Shown piece by piece: positions 35,246 through 43,749 of a DNA stretch of 64,000 bases. The notes under the pieces were generated by a model. That model did not search any database. It was given only the letters and a program-made list of their open reading frames with translations, and was not told the origin of the DNA. The position numbers were made by a program, and so were the translations under genes. The stretch's first letter is position 1; every line of letters starts with the position of its first letter. The stretch is from Kangiellaceae bacterium (GTDB lineage: Bacteria > Pseudomonadota > Gammaproteobacteria > Enterobacterales > Kangiellaceae): assembly GCA_026196875.1 (NCBI GenBank), contig JAPHTP010000005.1, forward strand, positions 1 to 64,000, in the 5' to 3' direction.

Positions 35246-36631
35246 TTAGCGGGATATTAAATCTAGCATCACTTGGCCGATACGGGTGTTATCCAGATGC
35301 CCGCGAAGTAATTCAGCGCCAGGTCCGTAAGCATATAAAAAGACATCAGTTGCCGTATGTCCATAGGTTGTCCATCCGGTAAAAGAACGATCAGAAATCA
35401 CTTTGGCAACCATTCGCCTGGTTAGGTCCCAGTTTGATAAATCAGCAGTATTAAGATAGTTGATTTCTTGTTGGTTTAACCGCATAGATGTCGCTCTATG
35501 AAACTCGGCAATTAGATCATCTGACTGCTGCGCCAATGTTGTAATTTTTGCTGGCGTATATCTGAATGACTTGATTAACTCAAGGTCCCAAAAGTAATTA
35601 CCTTCACCGCTACCATACTGACCAATAGATAGCCCACCGGTATTATGATCTGCCGTGGCGATAACAAGCGTGTCGCCTTGTTTTTTGGCAAAGTCAAAAG
35701 CCAATTGAGCCGCCAGTTCAAACTCCTCCATTTCGGAAAGCACACCGACAATATCATTCTCGTGCGCAGCCCAATCAATTTGGCTTGCTTCGATCAATAA
35801 GAAAAATCCATTTTCATTTTTGCTTAGTCTATTCAACGCAGCTTGGGTCATTTCCATCAACGAAGGCGTACTCGCCTTTCTATCCCAATACTTCTCTAAC
35901 CCTTTTTTGGCAAATAGTCCGAGTAGTTCCTCACCGCTAGCGCTAAGTAACTCAGCTTTATTTGTTACGTATTCGTACCCTTTAGCCTTAAACTTTTCAA
36001 TAAGATCGTTTTTTTTGGTTTTAAAGTACTTGGTTCCTCCACCAAGAATGACGTCGACTATCGGTTTTCCATTCTGCTGATTCTCGAAATACTGTTTTGC
36101 AATAACTTTCTTTTGTTCTCTGTCGGGATGGTGGGCAACAAAAGCGGCTGGTGTAGCATGCACAACCTCAGATGTAACTACCAAACCTGTGGACTTATTG
36201 GCCTGCTTAGCTTTCTCTATTACAGTAAAAAAGTGATTACCCTTACCATCAATTGATAGCGCTCCATTAAATGTTTTTTTACCGGTCGCGTAAGCCGTCG
36301 CTGAAGCAGCACTATCGGTAATATTTTCCTTTAAATCAATCGCATTGGTATTAACTGAACCAACCAAATAGTCATCAAAAGTCATTTTTTCTTCCCACGG
36401 AGTATTGGGATCATCTTTGAACATTCGATAAGCTTTTACTGCAGCAGGCCCCATACCATCACCAACCAGGAATATAATATTTTTTGGGGATTGGTGATCT
36501 GAATTACTATTTAAATCTGACTGTTCGCTTGCAAAGCTCGCAACGACATTTGAACTACACCCTGATAACAATGCACTACTGATAAAGGCAGCCCCAACAA
36601 ATAACGTCAGGCGTGGAAGTATTTTAAACAT
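35246..36631 (-). CDS. alkaline phosphatase, lipoprotein type
   Basis: A 461-residue phosphomonoesterase of the PhoA-like superfamily. A lipobox (SALLSGCSS, cysteine near residue 25) suggests membrane anchoring in the periplasm. Metal and catalytic residues are visible in NIIFLVGDGMGPAAV, in DSAASATAYATGKKT (the nucleophilic serine), in SQIDWAAHEND and in VIATADHNTGGLSIG; a further histidine is in TYGHTATDVFLYA. The protein resembles the shorter Bacillus/marine type more than E. coli PhoA. The gene stands alone and no Pho box was identified. Confidence 0.9.
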   Translation of the reverse strand: MFKILPRLTLFVGAAFISSALLSGCSSNVVASFASEQSDLNSNSDHQSPKNIIFLVGDGMGPAAVKAYRMFKDDPNTPWEEKMTFDDYLVGSVNTNAIDLKENITDSAASATAYATGKKTFNGALSIDGKGNHFFTVIEKAKQANKSTGLVVTSEVVHATPAAFVAHHPDREQKKVIAKQYFENQQNGKPIVDVILGGGTKYFKTKKNDLIEKFKAKGYEYVTNKAELLSASGEELLGLFAKKGLEKYWDRKASTPSLMEMTQAALNRLSKNENGFFLLIEASQIDWAAHENDIVGVLSEMEEFELAAQLAFDFAKKQGDTLVIATADHNTGGLSIGQYGSGEGNYFWDLELIKSFRYTPAKITTLAQQSDDLIAEFHRATSMRLNQQEINYLNTADLSNWDLTRRMVAKVISDRSFTGWTTYGHTATDVFLYAYGPGAELLRGHLDNTRIGQVMLDLISR

Positions 36632-36781
36632 TTAGATGACTAATTAAGCTCTTAAAGGGTGAATGGTTACGGTTCATTTTTGACGGCGAGTACTCAACAA
36701 ATCCCGATCTGTAATGAAGAAGGGTTATACCACAAATACGCGGCAACAACTATCTGTGAAAAGTCACACCTTAGCTGGCTT

Positions 36782-36816
36782 GGGTTTGGGATTAGAATTA
36801 GGGTTGGGGTTGGGCT
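36782..36816. repeat. G-rich short repeat at the 3' end of the vanZ-like gene
   Basis: The window strand reads GGGTTTGGGATTAGAATTAG, then GGTTGGGGTTGGG: a run of GGGTT/GGGATT-type units. On the coding strand the run spans the stop codon at 36798-36800, so a change in unit number would change the protein's last residues. Confidence 0.6.
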
Positions 36817-37979
36817 AAGCTTTCATCTTCTACTAACTTCTCCAACGAGTACGCAATTAACGCAAACATGACCAAATCAGTAACATCAGCTCTGCCAAAC
36901 GAGATAAACAGTTGCAGAATTTCAATAACGCTTATTATTACGAGACCTAATAGAAACGCTTTCATTCTTTCGCCAAGTAAAAGTTTAAGAAAATAAAATG
37001 CAGCACCATAAACAAATAACTTTTCCAAGAATGTCCGGGTATTGACCCATAAAGAACCTTTTAGATATGAATTAAATGGCCACCAATTAAACTCAGAGGT
37101 AAACATTTTGATAAACCAAGGGTAAATATTGGAAAGTAAGAATACGAGAAGAAAACTGGTACAAAGTATCTTAATCGATTGCTTGCCATAAGCAGTACTT
37201 TGACTAGGCAGCTCAATTGGGGTTACCTTATTGGCCAACCAATAACCAAACGTAGAACCTAAAATAAACTGCCACTCAATTGGGTTGTGGGCAATGATCA
37301 TTTTGACTAATAACAGCCCAACAACAAAGAATAGTGCCCGAAGGGGAGTTAATTTAAACCATGGATTTAGATTGGCCAGGACAAAGAAACACCACCACAT
37401 CATTAAATGGAAAATGAGTGAATACCAAGTTGCAAACGGAGTGCTCCAAAGGGGAGACAAACTTTTAATAAAGTTCTCGGAGGAAAACTCCGGAAAAAAT
37501 GGAAACAACTGATAAAGACACCACAAGATAATTAACAGTAGCGGCGCCATAAATTCTTGCCGCCAATGCTCGCGTAAATTTGAGTTACGACTGATCCCCC
37601 ATTCAATGAGCAAAGCGAAACCTACTCCGAACAGAATTCCCCACAAATCGAACAATGCATCGCCAACGGTAGGAACTCTGCTAGGAATAAAGAACTGTAT
37701 TACTTGCATTAAAAAAGCAAAGATGAAACCTCCACTCAATACGATTAGAGCATTAAAAAACTTTGAGGAAATTTTGCTTTTGAGATAAAAGTAGGCGAAA
37801 TACCCTAGCGGTATAAAGGTTAATAAGTTACTTAACAGATCTCCGTTGGTCGTTCTTTGTTCAACAGTTGTTAACCAATCAAACCAATTTTGTGTATTCC
37901 ATTCCGGCAACGAAAAACTAAACGGATAGGTCGAACCGTAGATAATAATGACTACAACTATCCAGAAAAGAGAACGCAT
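36798..37979 (-). CDS. VanZ-like integral membrane protein
   Basis: A 393-residue membrane protein with about ten hydrophobic helices. Residues 1-140 match the VanZ-like family (YGSTYPFSFSLPEW, then DLLSNLLTFIPLGYFAYFY and VIQFFIPSRVPTVGDALFDL). The second half adds further helices and repeats a similar theme near the end (VIEILQLFISFGRADVTDLV), so the protein looks like a double VanZ-type unit. The function of such proteins outside teicoplanin resistance is not known. The stop codon falls inside a short G-rich repeat. The start ATG is followed by an obvious first helix. Confidence 0.85.
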   Translation of the reverse strand: MRSLFWIVVVIIIYGSTYPFSFSLPEWNTQNWFDWLTTVEQRTTNGDLLSNLLTFIPLGYFAYFYLKSKISSKFFNALIVLSGGFIFAFLMQVIQFFIPSRVPTVGDALFDLWGILFGVGFALLIEWGISRNSNLREHWRQEFMAPLLLIILWCLYQLFPFFPEFSSENFIKSLSPLWSTPFATWYSLIFHLMMWWCFFVLANLNPWFKLTPLRALFFVVGLLLVKMIIAHNPIEWQFILGSTFGYWLANKVTPIELPSQSTAYGKQSIKILCTSFLLVFLLSNIYPWFIKMFTSEFNWWPFNSYLKGSLWVNTRTFLEKLFVYGAAFYFLKLLLGERMKAFLLGLVIISVIEILQLFISFGRADVTDLVMFALIAYSLEKLVEDESLAQPQP

Positions 37980-38252
37980 CTTAAATACAGCAATCCTTAA
38001 AACTGCAAATTATTAGAGAGTTAATGTTATTTGGAGTAATCAATACTACCTGTATTAACAGTATAACGCCAACCAGATCAGTCTGGCAGGATAAAATCGC
38101 AGTGCACAAAGGCCAATTTTTACCCAAGGGAGGTTTAGGCTCTCATAAAATGAAACAAATCAAAACTTCCGTAATTAATGTTTTTTGACTAATCTTAGTG
38201 GTATATATGCCAGGGCATGATATTAATAATAAACAATAGCTAATCAACACCC

Positions 38253-40481
38253 ATGAATAAAATTAAAAAACAGTTGATTTTGCCTTCTGCTTTATTACTT
38301 TGCTTACAGTCCAACTTTTCGATTGGACAGGATCAAGTGCGAAAGCAGAAAGTAAGTCATAACATTCCCCATATTGAGTCTCCCATTAACGTTGATGGTC
38401 AGCTAAATGAAGGTAGTTGGCAAAACGCATTAAAAATGGAACTCAAGTTCGAAACAAATCCAGGCGAAAATACTCCGGCTCCCGTGGAGACCTTTGTATA
38501 TTTATATGAAGATGGCCACAATCTTTATGTTGGATTTGATGCGCGGGATCCTAATCCTGAATTAATTAGAGATTACTTGACCGATCGAGACAATGTGTGG
38601 GACAGCGACTTTGTGGGCGTTAAGTTTGACACCTTTGGCGAATCGCGGAAAGCATTTCAGTTTTTTGTTAATGCGCTAGGAGTACAGGGCGATGCCACCC
38701 AGGAGGACTTTCGCGGCGATGATTCGAACTGGGATGCAATTTGGAATAGCGCGGGAAAAATTACTGACACAGGTTATATTGTAGAAATGTCGATACCATT
38801 TCGTGCCTTGCGCTTTCCAGAAAAGGAAGGCAAGCAAATGTGGCCGATGGAAATTGTCAGATTTTACCCTCGAGAATATCGGCATCGGATTGCAAATACA
38901 CCGGTAGATAGAGATATTTCTTGCCTGATTTGCCAATTCGATTATTTAGTCGGTATGGAAAATGTAAAACCATCGAAAAACTTGACTTTGGTACCTACCC
39001 TGGTGAACGCAAGAGCCGACCGGAGAAATGTTCAGCAATCTGCTTGGCAAGAAGGCGAATTCGATACGGAAGTCGGATTAGACTTACGTTGGGGCATAAC
39101 CCAAGATACGGTGTTGAATGCAACGCTCAATCCGGACTTTTCGCAAGTCGAAGCAGACGCAGCACAAATTGACGTCAACAATCCATTTACGCTCTTTCTG
39201 AACGAAAAACGACCTTTTTTTCTTGATGGTGCCGACTATTTTAATAGTCAGCGCACTTTGTTTTATTCACGTAACATTATCCAACCCAACTATGGTGTAA
39301 AAGTTACTGGTCAAACGAATGGCCATAGCTATGGTTTAATTGCGGTGGACGACGATCACACCAGCGTTTTGTTGCCGGGGCGATTAAGCTCCGATGTTGA
39401 GTTCTTAGCAAATCGCGAGAGTGAGAATTTGATTGCACGTTATTCCTATGACTTAGGTAATAAAAATAATGTGGGCTTTTATTATACCGAACGTAGCGGC
39501 ACGGATTATTCCAATAAAGTAACCGCAATAGATGGAAAATACTGGTTTGATCAAAATCATTCTCTATCGGCTCAATATATTTCTACCGACACCGAAAACC
39601 CATTTGAACTGGTCAACGAATATGGTCTGGCTGAGCTCCAATCCGGTGATGCTCTATCCATTCAATTTGACCATGACTCAAGGAATTGGTGGGGCTATGT
39701 GAACTATGTCGACTTTGATAAGGATTTTAGAGCAGACCTGGGATTTGTAAGCCAGGTCAATTACGACAAGAAGGTCGTAGGACTTGGACATCGCTGGTAT
39801 TTTGATGCTGATGACAACTGGTGGACCCAAATAGAGCTTGGCGGCGACTGGGATCAAACTAATGACAATGATGGCAAACTCCTCGAAGAAGAGGTGGAAG
39901 CAAACATAGTCATGCAAGGCGCGTTGCAGTCTGAAATAGTATTTGGATTCGTATCAAGAGACAAGCTCTGGGTCGGAGAAACTCGAGAAGAATATTTTGA
40001 CGAATTATTCTACTTCTTCAACAATTCAATAGAGCCAATCAGCGGTCTGAAACTGGAACTCGATTTTAACTGGGGAGACCGGATCGATTTTGAAAATGGT
40101 GATCTTGGCAGACAGTTTTCAGTCGAGCCGGAAATCTCCTGGCAAATTGATCAAAACTGGTTAGCACAGTTTGAATTTGAACAGGTCCGATTTGATAATA
40201 ACGGCCAGGAATTGTTTACCGCAGAAGTTACCAATCTGCGAGTCGCCTACCAGATGAACATTCGAAGCTTTTTGCGCTTTACGCTTCAGCAGTTTGACCT
40301 CGATTCAGACTCGCCATTCAAAAATAGAAGTTCGCAACTTCTCTATTCGTACAAAATAAATCCGCAAACGCTGTTCTTCGCTGGTTATTCTGACGCAGGG
40401 TTCAAAGACGGCAATGTAACGGACTTAAGGAAAACTGCTCGCTCAGTATTTATGAAATTTTCTTATGCATGGCAGCACTAA
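38253..40481 (+). CDS. DUF5916 outer-membrane protein with CBM9-like domain
   Basis: A 742-residue protein with a signal peptide (PSALLLCLQSNFSIGQ). Residues ~40-210 have the carbohydrate-binding family 9-like fold (SPINVDGQLNEGSWQNALKM, then VDPNPELIRDYLTDRDNVWD-type sequence and SIPFRALRFP). The remainder matches the DUF5916 beta-barrel (PDFSQVEADAAQIDVNNPFT, FLNEKRPFFLDGADYFN) and ends in aromatic strands, as in outer-membrane barrels. The family is common in marine bacteria. Its substrate is unknown, and no transporter or hydrolase partner lies next to it. Confidence 0.85.
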   Translation: MNKIKKQLILPSALLLCLQSNFSIGQDQVRKQKVSHNIPHIESPINVDGQLNEGSWQNALKMELKFETNPGENTPAPVETFVYLYEDGHNLYVGFDARDPNPELIRDYLTDRDNVWDSDFVGVKFDTFGESRKAFQFFVNALGVQGDATQEDFRGDDSNWDAIWNSAGKITDTGYIVEMSIPFRALRFPEKEGKQMWPMEIVRFYPREYRHRIANTPVDRDISCLICQFDYLVGMENVKPSKNLTLVPTLVNARADRRNVQQSAWQEGEFDTEVGLDLRWGITQDTVLNATLNPDFSQVEADAAQIDVNNPFTLFLNEKRPFFLDGADYFNSQRTLFYSRNIIQPNYGVKVTGQTNGHSYGLIAVDDDHTSVLLPGRLSSDVEFLANRESENLIARYSYDLGNKNNVGFYYTERSGTDYSNKVTAIDGKYWFDQNHSLSAQYISTDTENPFELVNEYGLAELQSGDALSIQFDHDSRNWWGYVNYVDFDKDFRADLGFVSQVNYDKKVVGLGHRWYFDADDNWWTQIELGGDWDQTNDNDGKLLEEEVEANIVMQGALQSEIVFGFVSRDKLWVGETREEYFDELFYFFNNSIEPISGLKLELDFNWGDRIDFENGDLGRQFSVEPEISWQIDQNWLAQFEFEQVRFDNNGQELFTAEVTNLRVAYQMNIRSFLRFTLQQFDLDSDSPFKNRSSQLLYSYKINPQTLFFAGYSDAGFKDGNVTDLRKTARSVFMKFSYAWQH

Positions 40482-40529
40482 TCTAGGCTGCAGGCGGCTC
40501 GTGAAAAACGTCTCTGTTAATCTCTTTAG

Positions 40530-40808
40530 TTAATTTTGCCAACGTTTAAGCTTTGGGATAAAGCTGTTGGCTAAATCTACGGCTTGCTTCTCTGGCATTC
40601 CGATTTCATTTACCATATTGTCAATAGAGCTGGCGATCATCTCTTCCAAAGTCTGAGCAGGATTGGCAAATCCTCCATCGACAAAACATATATTGCAATA
40701 TTCGGAATGAAAACTTCCATCTGCCATTTTACCTAGATTGCCGAAGTTTTCAGCTATCGGCATACCACAACTTTGACAGCGGGTTTTATCTTCAGGTTTA
40801 GTTGTCAT
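40530..40808 (-). CDS. putative zinc-ribbon domain protein
   Basis: A 92-residue cytoplasmic protein. The first half has a CxxCGxP knuckle (RCQSCGMPIAENFG) and a second CxxC (EYCNICFVDGGF), the pattern of the small Zn_ribbon_2 family, which often reads CQSCGMP. The second half is helical (LEEMIASSIDNMVNEIGMPE). Such proteins are of unknown function. The start ATG has a GGGAGAAA binding site (37 bp from the next gene), and it is probably co-transcribed with the gene at 40845. Confidence 0.85.
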   Translation of the reverse strand: MTTKPEDKTRCQSCGMPIAENFGNLGKMADGSFHSEYCNICFVDGGFANPAQTLEEMIASSIDNMVNEIGMPEKQAVDLANSFIPKLKRWQN

Positions 40809-40844
40809 TTTTTCTCCCGAAATATTAGGGTCTGTAGCTAAGCC

Positions 40845-41231
40845 TTAAGCCTCAATTCCAAACCAGGCGATTGCTTCTTCACAGGTGGCAAAAGTCTCGG
40901 TCTCCCAGGAAGAACCATCAGCCAATAAGTCATATAAAGAAGCCCTAGCAACCCCTGATTCATAATTTGCTACTACGCTGGCATTTTTCACGCGGGGATA
41001 AGTTTTTGAAAGGGCTAATATGTAAGCAGCCAGCTCGCGCACATGATCGGCTGTAATTGTCGCCTCTTTGATTTCAGACCAATCACCGATCACATACCTA
41101 ATATTTTCAAAACGAGTGTCCGCAGCCACCTCTTCTGCCGCTTTCAACATTTCTTCGCCTGTAACTTTCCCACAGTATTTAGTGTGGAGTAATTTTTTAG
41201 AAACCCAATGATGCTCAATAGCCATAATCAA
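40845..41231 (-). CDS. STAS/SpoIIAA-like hypothetical protein
   Basis: A 128-residue soluble protein. The alternation of strands and helices (KLLHTKYCGKVTGEEMLKAA, IRYVIGDWSEIKEA, HVRELAAYILALSKTYPRVK, SVVANYESGVARASL) is that of a SpoIIAA-like/STAS fold. A second ATG two codons on (41225) may be the true start. There is no cognate anti-sigma or transporter gene nearby. It is likely in one transcript with the downstream zinc-ribbon gene. The family link is from pattern only. Confidence 0.6.
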   Translation of the reverse strand: MIMAIEHHWVSKKLLHTKYCGKVTGEEMLKAAEEVAADTRFENIRYVIGDWSEIKEATITADHVRELAAYILALSKTYPRVKNASVVANYESGVARASLYDLLADGSSWETETFATCEEAIAWFGIEA

Positions 41232-41309
41232 AACGTATTACTAAATGTTATCTGTTGTTCAATAATATTATTGCGAGTGTAACATTTCCTTAGTAATCCT
41301 ACTCTATAT

Positions 41310-41367
41310 TAGCGTTTTCATTTTGATAGTCCCCGACTATGGCCGCGTGTTCGCGGCCCTTTTTTTC
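41310..41367 (+). ncRNA. candidate small RNA ending in an intrinsic terminator
   Basis: On the plus strand two hairpins follow directly on each other: ATAGTC-CCC-GACTAT (41326-41340) and GGCCGCG-TGTT-CGCGGCC (41341-41358), the second followed by CTTTTTTT. This is a textbook terminator, yet all genes from 40530 to 43446 lie on the minus strand. There is no T-tract in the minus direction, so it does not serve them. A TATATT near 41306-41311 could be a -10 box. I infer a short RNA of about 50-60 bases; its existence needs transcript data. Confidence 0.4.
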
Positions 41368-41372
41368 GGTCA

Positions 41373-41849
41373 CTAGCATTTACCTTCCATCTCTTGCATC
41401 CATTGCTCTCCCCTTTCCGTAATCTCCTGCTCTGTGAGATCCTCTTGATGGGTAGAAATTGACCAGACATGGCCCGATGGGTCTTTCACTTGACCATAGC
41501 GGTCACCCCAAAACATATCCGCCGGGGGCATTATGACTTCCGCCCCCGCTTGGCATGCCTTTTCAAACGCTTTATCAGTATCTTCTACAAATAGATGGAT
41601 AAAACAGCTACTACTGCCCAATTCATTGGGAGCTTTGGGTCCTTGCTCTCCCCACTGATTACTACCAACCATTACCATTGCATTGCCTATCTTAAGTTCG
41701 GCATGCATCAACATGTTATCGGGTCCTGGCATACATGTGGTGACTTCTGCGCCAAATGCCTCTTTGTAAAACTCGAGAGCCTCCATACCACCATCTAAAA
41801 TGATATGGGGGGTGATACTAGTAAAATTTTCGGGAATTGGTTGTGCCAT
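41373..41849 (-). CDS. VOC-family (PhnB-like) protein
   Basis: A 158-residue protein of the vicinal-oxygen-chelate fold, PhnB/YciA-like subgroup. The first beta-alpha unit reads ITPHIILDGGMEALEFYKEA, followed by the MPGPDNMLMHAELKIGN segment and the second unit CFIHLFVEDTDKAFEKA, QAGAEVIMPPADMFWGDRYG and VKDPSGHVWSISTHQED. The histidine and glutamate positions are compatible with a metal site. Members include putative dioxygenase-like and fosfomycin-resistance-like proteins, but the substrate of this one is unknown. A GGAGGAGCT binding site precedes the ATG. Confidence 0.85.
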   Translation of the reverse strand: MAQPIPENFTSITPHIILDGGMEALEFYKEAFGAEVTTCMPGPDNMLMHAELKIGNAMVMVGSNQWGEQGPKAPNELGSSSCFIHLFVEDTDKAFEKACQAGAEVIMPPADMFWGDRYGQVKDPSGHVWSISTHQEDLTEQEITERGEQWMQEMEGKC

Positions 41850-41912
41850 TGTATTAGCTCCTCCGGATTGAGTGTCATACTAATATTAGTCCAAATTTAA
41901 TTGGAAATAATT

Positions 41913-42494
41913 CTACTCCGCGATCAGTCTTCTTACGGTTGCTTTTAACTCAGGCACAACCTCTTGCTCAAAAAAAGGATTCAATTTGAGCCAACGGTTA
42001 TTTCGCGGGCTCGGATGCGGCAATGGAAGAACACGAGGGTAGTATTCTCGCCAATTTTTGACGGTCTCGGTTAGGTTCTTTTTTTGGGATGACGCTAGGT
42101 GATAGTTTTGTGAATACTGGCCGATAGCTAAAATAAGCTGAATGTTAGTTAGTGCTTCAAACACCTTTTTATGCCAAGTTTGGGAACACTCTTTTCTGGG
42201 GGGGAAATCACCACTTTTTCCCGTTCCTGGATAGCAGAACCCCATTGGAACTATTGCTATTATTGACTCATCATAAAAAGTAGATTCGTCTATTCCCATC
42301 CAGTCTCTCAACCTCACTCCGCTTGGGTCATTAAAAGGTATCCCTGAGTTATGCACACGAACGCCAGGCGCTTGCCCAGCTACCAAGATACGCGCCGAAG
42401 ATTGCCCTCTGATAACGGGGTTAGCCCCCAGGGGTAGATCTTTACATAGCTGGCATTTTCTAATATCTTGCTTTAATAATTCGAAATCTTCCAT
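41913..42494 (-). CDS. uracil-DNA glycosylase family protein
   Basis: About 193 residues from the ATG at 42494; a frame to 42539 would overlap the upstream gene. It starts with a CxxC (IRKCQLCKDLPLGANP), as in Fe-S family 4/5-type glycosylases. Then come the catalytic loop ILVAGQAPGVRVHNSGIPFN, the middle motif PMGFCYPGTGKSGD and the C-terminal PHPSPRNNRWL loop. Only two of the four cluster cysteines are obvious, so the Fe-S cluster may be absent. It probably acts in base-excision repair. The upstream gene ends 14 bp before. Confidence 0.85.
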   Translation of the reverse strand: MEDFELLKQDIRKCQLCKDLPLGANPVIRGQSSARILVAGQAPGVRVHNSGIPFNDPSGVRLRDWMGIDESTFYDESIIAIVPMGFCYPGTGKSGDFPPRKECSQTWHKKVFEALTNIQLILAIGQYSQNYHLASSQKKNLTETVKNWREYYPRVLPLPHPSPRNNRWLKLNPFFEQEVVPELKATVRRLIAE

Positions 42495-42507
42495 CAGGCT
42501 TAAGCAC

Positions 42508-43419
42508 TCAACATTTTTGCGCGGGATAATACCAGACACTTTTGATCAATTGCCCTTCGAATTGATATACGGATAAGCTGCACTGAATCTTCATTTGCAT
42601 ACCATTTTGATCACCGCTTTGACCACTAGCACTCTTGCTGCTTAACCAAGTTACCTGTTCTACACCAAAAGCCCAACTTCCAAAGGTATTCGTCTTTATC
42701 CATTTAGTTTTAACACTGGGTACCTGAACGAAATAGTCTTTAAGAGCCACAGCTAATGCTTGTTTAGTAGAAGTTTCGACAGCTGCTTTCGTTTCCATGA
42801 TCGACATCCAATGAATATCATCAGTCACTCGAGATAACATTTGTTGAATATCACGAGCATTAAACGCCTCAATATATTCTTCCACCAATGACAATCTGTC
42901 CAGATTGGTTACCTTAGTTGAAGGTTGCTTTAAGAGTTCCAGGGAAAACCCCGGCTGTTTTTCTCCTGATACTTTGATTTTAAGCTTGCTTCCTTCTCGT
43001 CTGTATTCAAGATTTTGAGGAAAATCGTGCAGCTTATTTTCAAACTTAACCTCACTTTTATTACATGCTACAAGTTTAAACGCCACGGGAACGGGGTTTT
43101 GATCGGGTTTGGCGATTAAAAAAACTTCTCCACCCATCTCTACTATGCGTAACTCTTCATTAATCACCTTCTTATTGTCATGGTCAAGTGAATATCCTAT
43201 ACCAGAAAACTCGATACCAGATGTTTCGATACTAGACATTTCGATACCAGAAACACCGGAGCCACCTCGTTTTCGCCAACTCTCAACAATTGCACCGTTC
43301 TTAGTCTGCTTCAACCAGTCGCCCAAGAGCCAACCAAGGTCATCGAGCCGATTACAATTTGCACTTACCTGGTCGGGAATTTGAAGGAACAAAATCAGCA
43401 AAAAAATAGTTTTCTTCAT
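42508..43419 (-). CDS. secreted DUF6265 plus SnoaL-like protein
   Basis: About 303 residues from the ATG at 43419 (a TTG at 43446 would add nine residues). A signal peptide (FLLILFLQIPDQVSAN) leads into a DUF6265-type domain (LDDLGWLLGDWLKQTKNG, then ELRIVEMGGEVFLIAKPDQN and FENKLHDFPQNLEYRR). The C-terminal ~115 residues are a SnoaL/NTF2-like domain (LVEEYIEAFNARDIQQMLSR, IHWMSI). A 15-bp tandem repeat adds four SGIE-like pentapeptides at residues ~55-75. No active site can be named. It is upstream of the UDG gene and probably co-transcribed with it. Confidence 0.75.
   Translation of the reverse strand: MKKTIFLLILFLQIPDQVSANCNRLDDLGWLLGDWLKQTKNGAIVESWRKRGGSGVSGIEMSSIETSGIEFSGIGYSLDHDNKKVINEELRIVEMGGEVFLIAKPDQNPVPVAFKLVACNKSEVKFENKLHDFPQNLEYRREGSKLKIKVSGEKQPGFSLELLKQPSTKVTNLDRLSLVEEYIEAFNARDIQQMLSRVTDDIHWMSIMETKAAVETSTKQALAVALKDYFVQVPSVKTKWIKTNTFGSWAFGVEQVTWLSSKSASGQSGDQNGMQMKIQCSLSVYQFEGQLIKSVWYYPAQKC
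43197..43256 (-). repeat. 15-bp in-frame tandem repeat in the DUF6265 gene
   Basis: Window-strand units CTATACCAGAAAACT, CGATACCAGATGTTT, CGATACTAGACATTT and CGATACCAGAAACAC, head to tail. They are in frame and encode pentapeptides of the type GIExS. Confidence 0.85.
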
Positions 43420-43492
43420 TCTTGTCTCGCCATTATTCTTTAGCAAAGATTATCTGCTCAGCCTAATCGTTTTACAGTAGAAGAACAAGAAG

Positions 43493-43508
43493 TGTTCGAT
43501 AATGAACA
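43493..43508 (+). promoter_or_regulatory. putative upstream activator site 1 (palindrome)
   Basis: TGTTCGATAATGAACA is a near-perfect 16-bp palindrome (TGTTC-N6-GAACA). It lies about 150 bp before the sigma-54 promoter candidate, a normal distance for the enhancer of an NtrC-type activator. It shares 12 of 16 positions with the second site. Confidence 0.5.
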
Positions 43509-43535
43509 TCCACTCAAGGGTGGTTTTCGACCAAC

Positions 43536-43551
43536 CGTCCGATTACGAACA
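43536..43551 (+). promoter_or_regulatory. putative upstream activator site 2
   Basis: CGTCCGATTACGAACA agrees with the first site at 12 of 16 positions and keeps the GAACA half exactly. The centres are 43 bp apart, about four helical turns, so both sites face the same side of the DNA. Confidence 0.45.
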
Positions 43552-43656
43552 GCCACCTAAGATTGTCACTTGCAACAAGCGCTTGGCAACAGATAACGAA
43601 ATAAAATAATTCATAAATAACAATAAGTTAAATAAAAAATCATCCTGTTTTAATTG

Positions 43657-43673
43657 TTGGCATGGTAGCTGCT
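43657..43673 (+). promoter_or_regulatory. sigma-54 (-24/-12) promoter candidate
   Basis: TTGGCATGGTAGCTGCT matches the sigma-54 consensus TTGGCACG-N4-TTGCT closely. GG and GC are exactly 12 bases apart, as required. Transcription would start near 43683, about 65 bases before the adaptor gene's ATG at 43750. An NtrC-family activator is encoded in the same operon. Confidence 0.6.
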
Positions 43674-43749
43674 CTGAGTTTTATTGATAACAAATCAATT
43701 AACTTTATTCAGATTAAACAGACAATATAGAAACCAAATACAAAGCAAC

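Larger units (their letters stand above)
43447..43749. other. 303-bp intergenic control region of the efflux operon
   Basis: Between the minus-strand DUF6265 gene and the plus-strand adaptor gene. It contains two related palindromes (43493-43508 and 43536-43551), then a sigma-54 promoter candidate (43657-43673), listed separately. No gene is visible inside it. Confidence 0.6.

Noticed and set aside
36659-36871. 70-codon open frame on the plus strand between alkaline phosphatase and VanZ genes
   Set aside because: It is built partly from the G-rich repeat read on the other strand, with no ribosome binding site.
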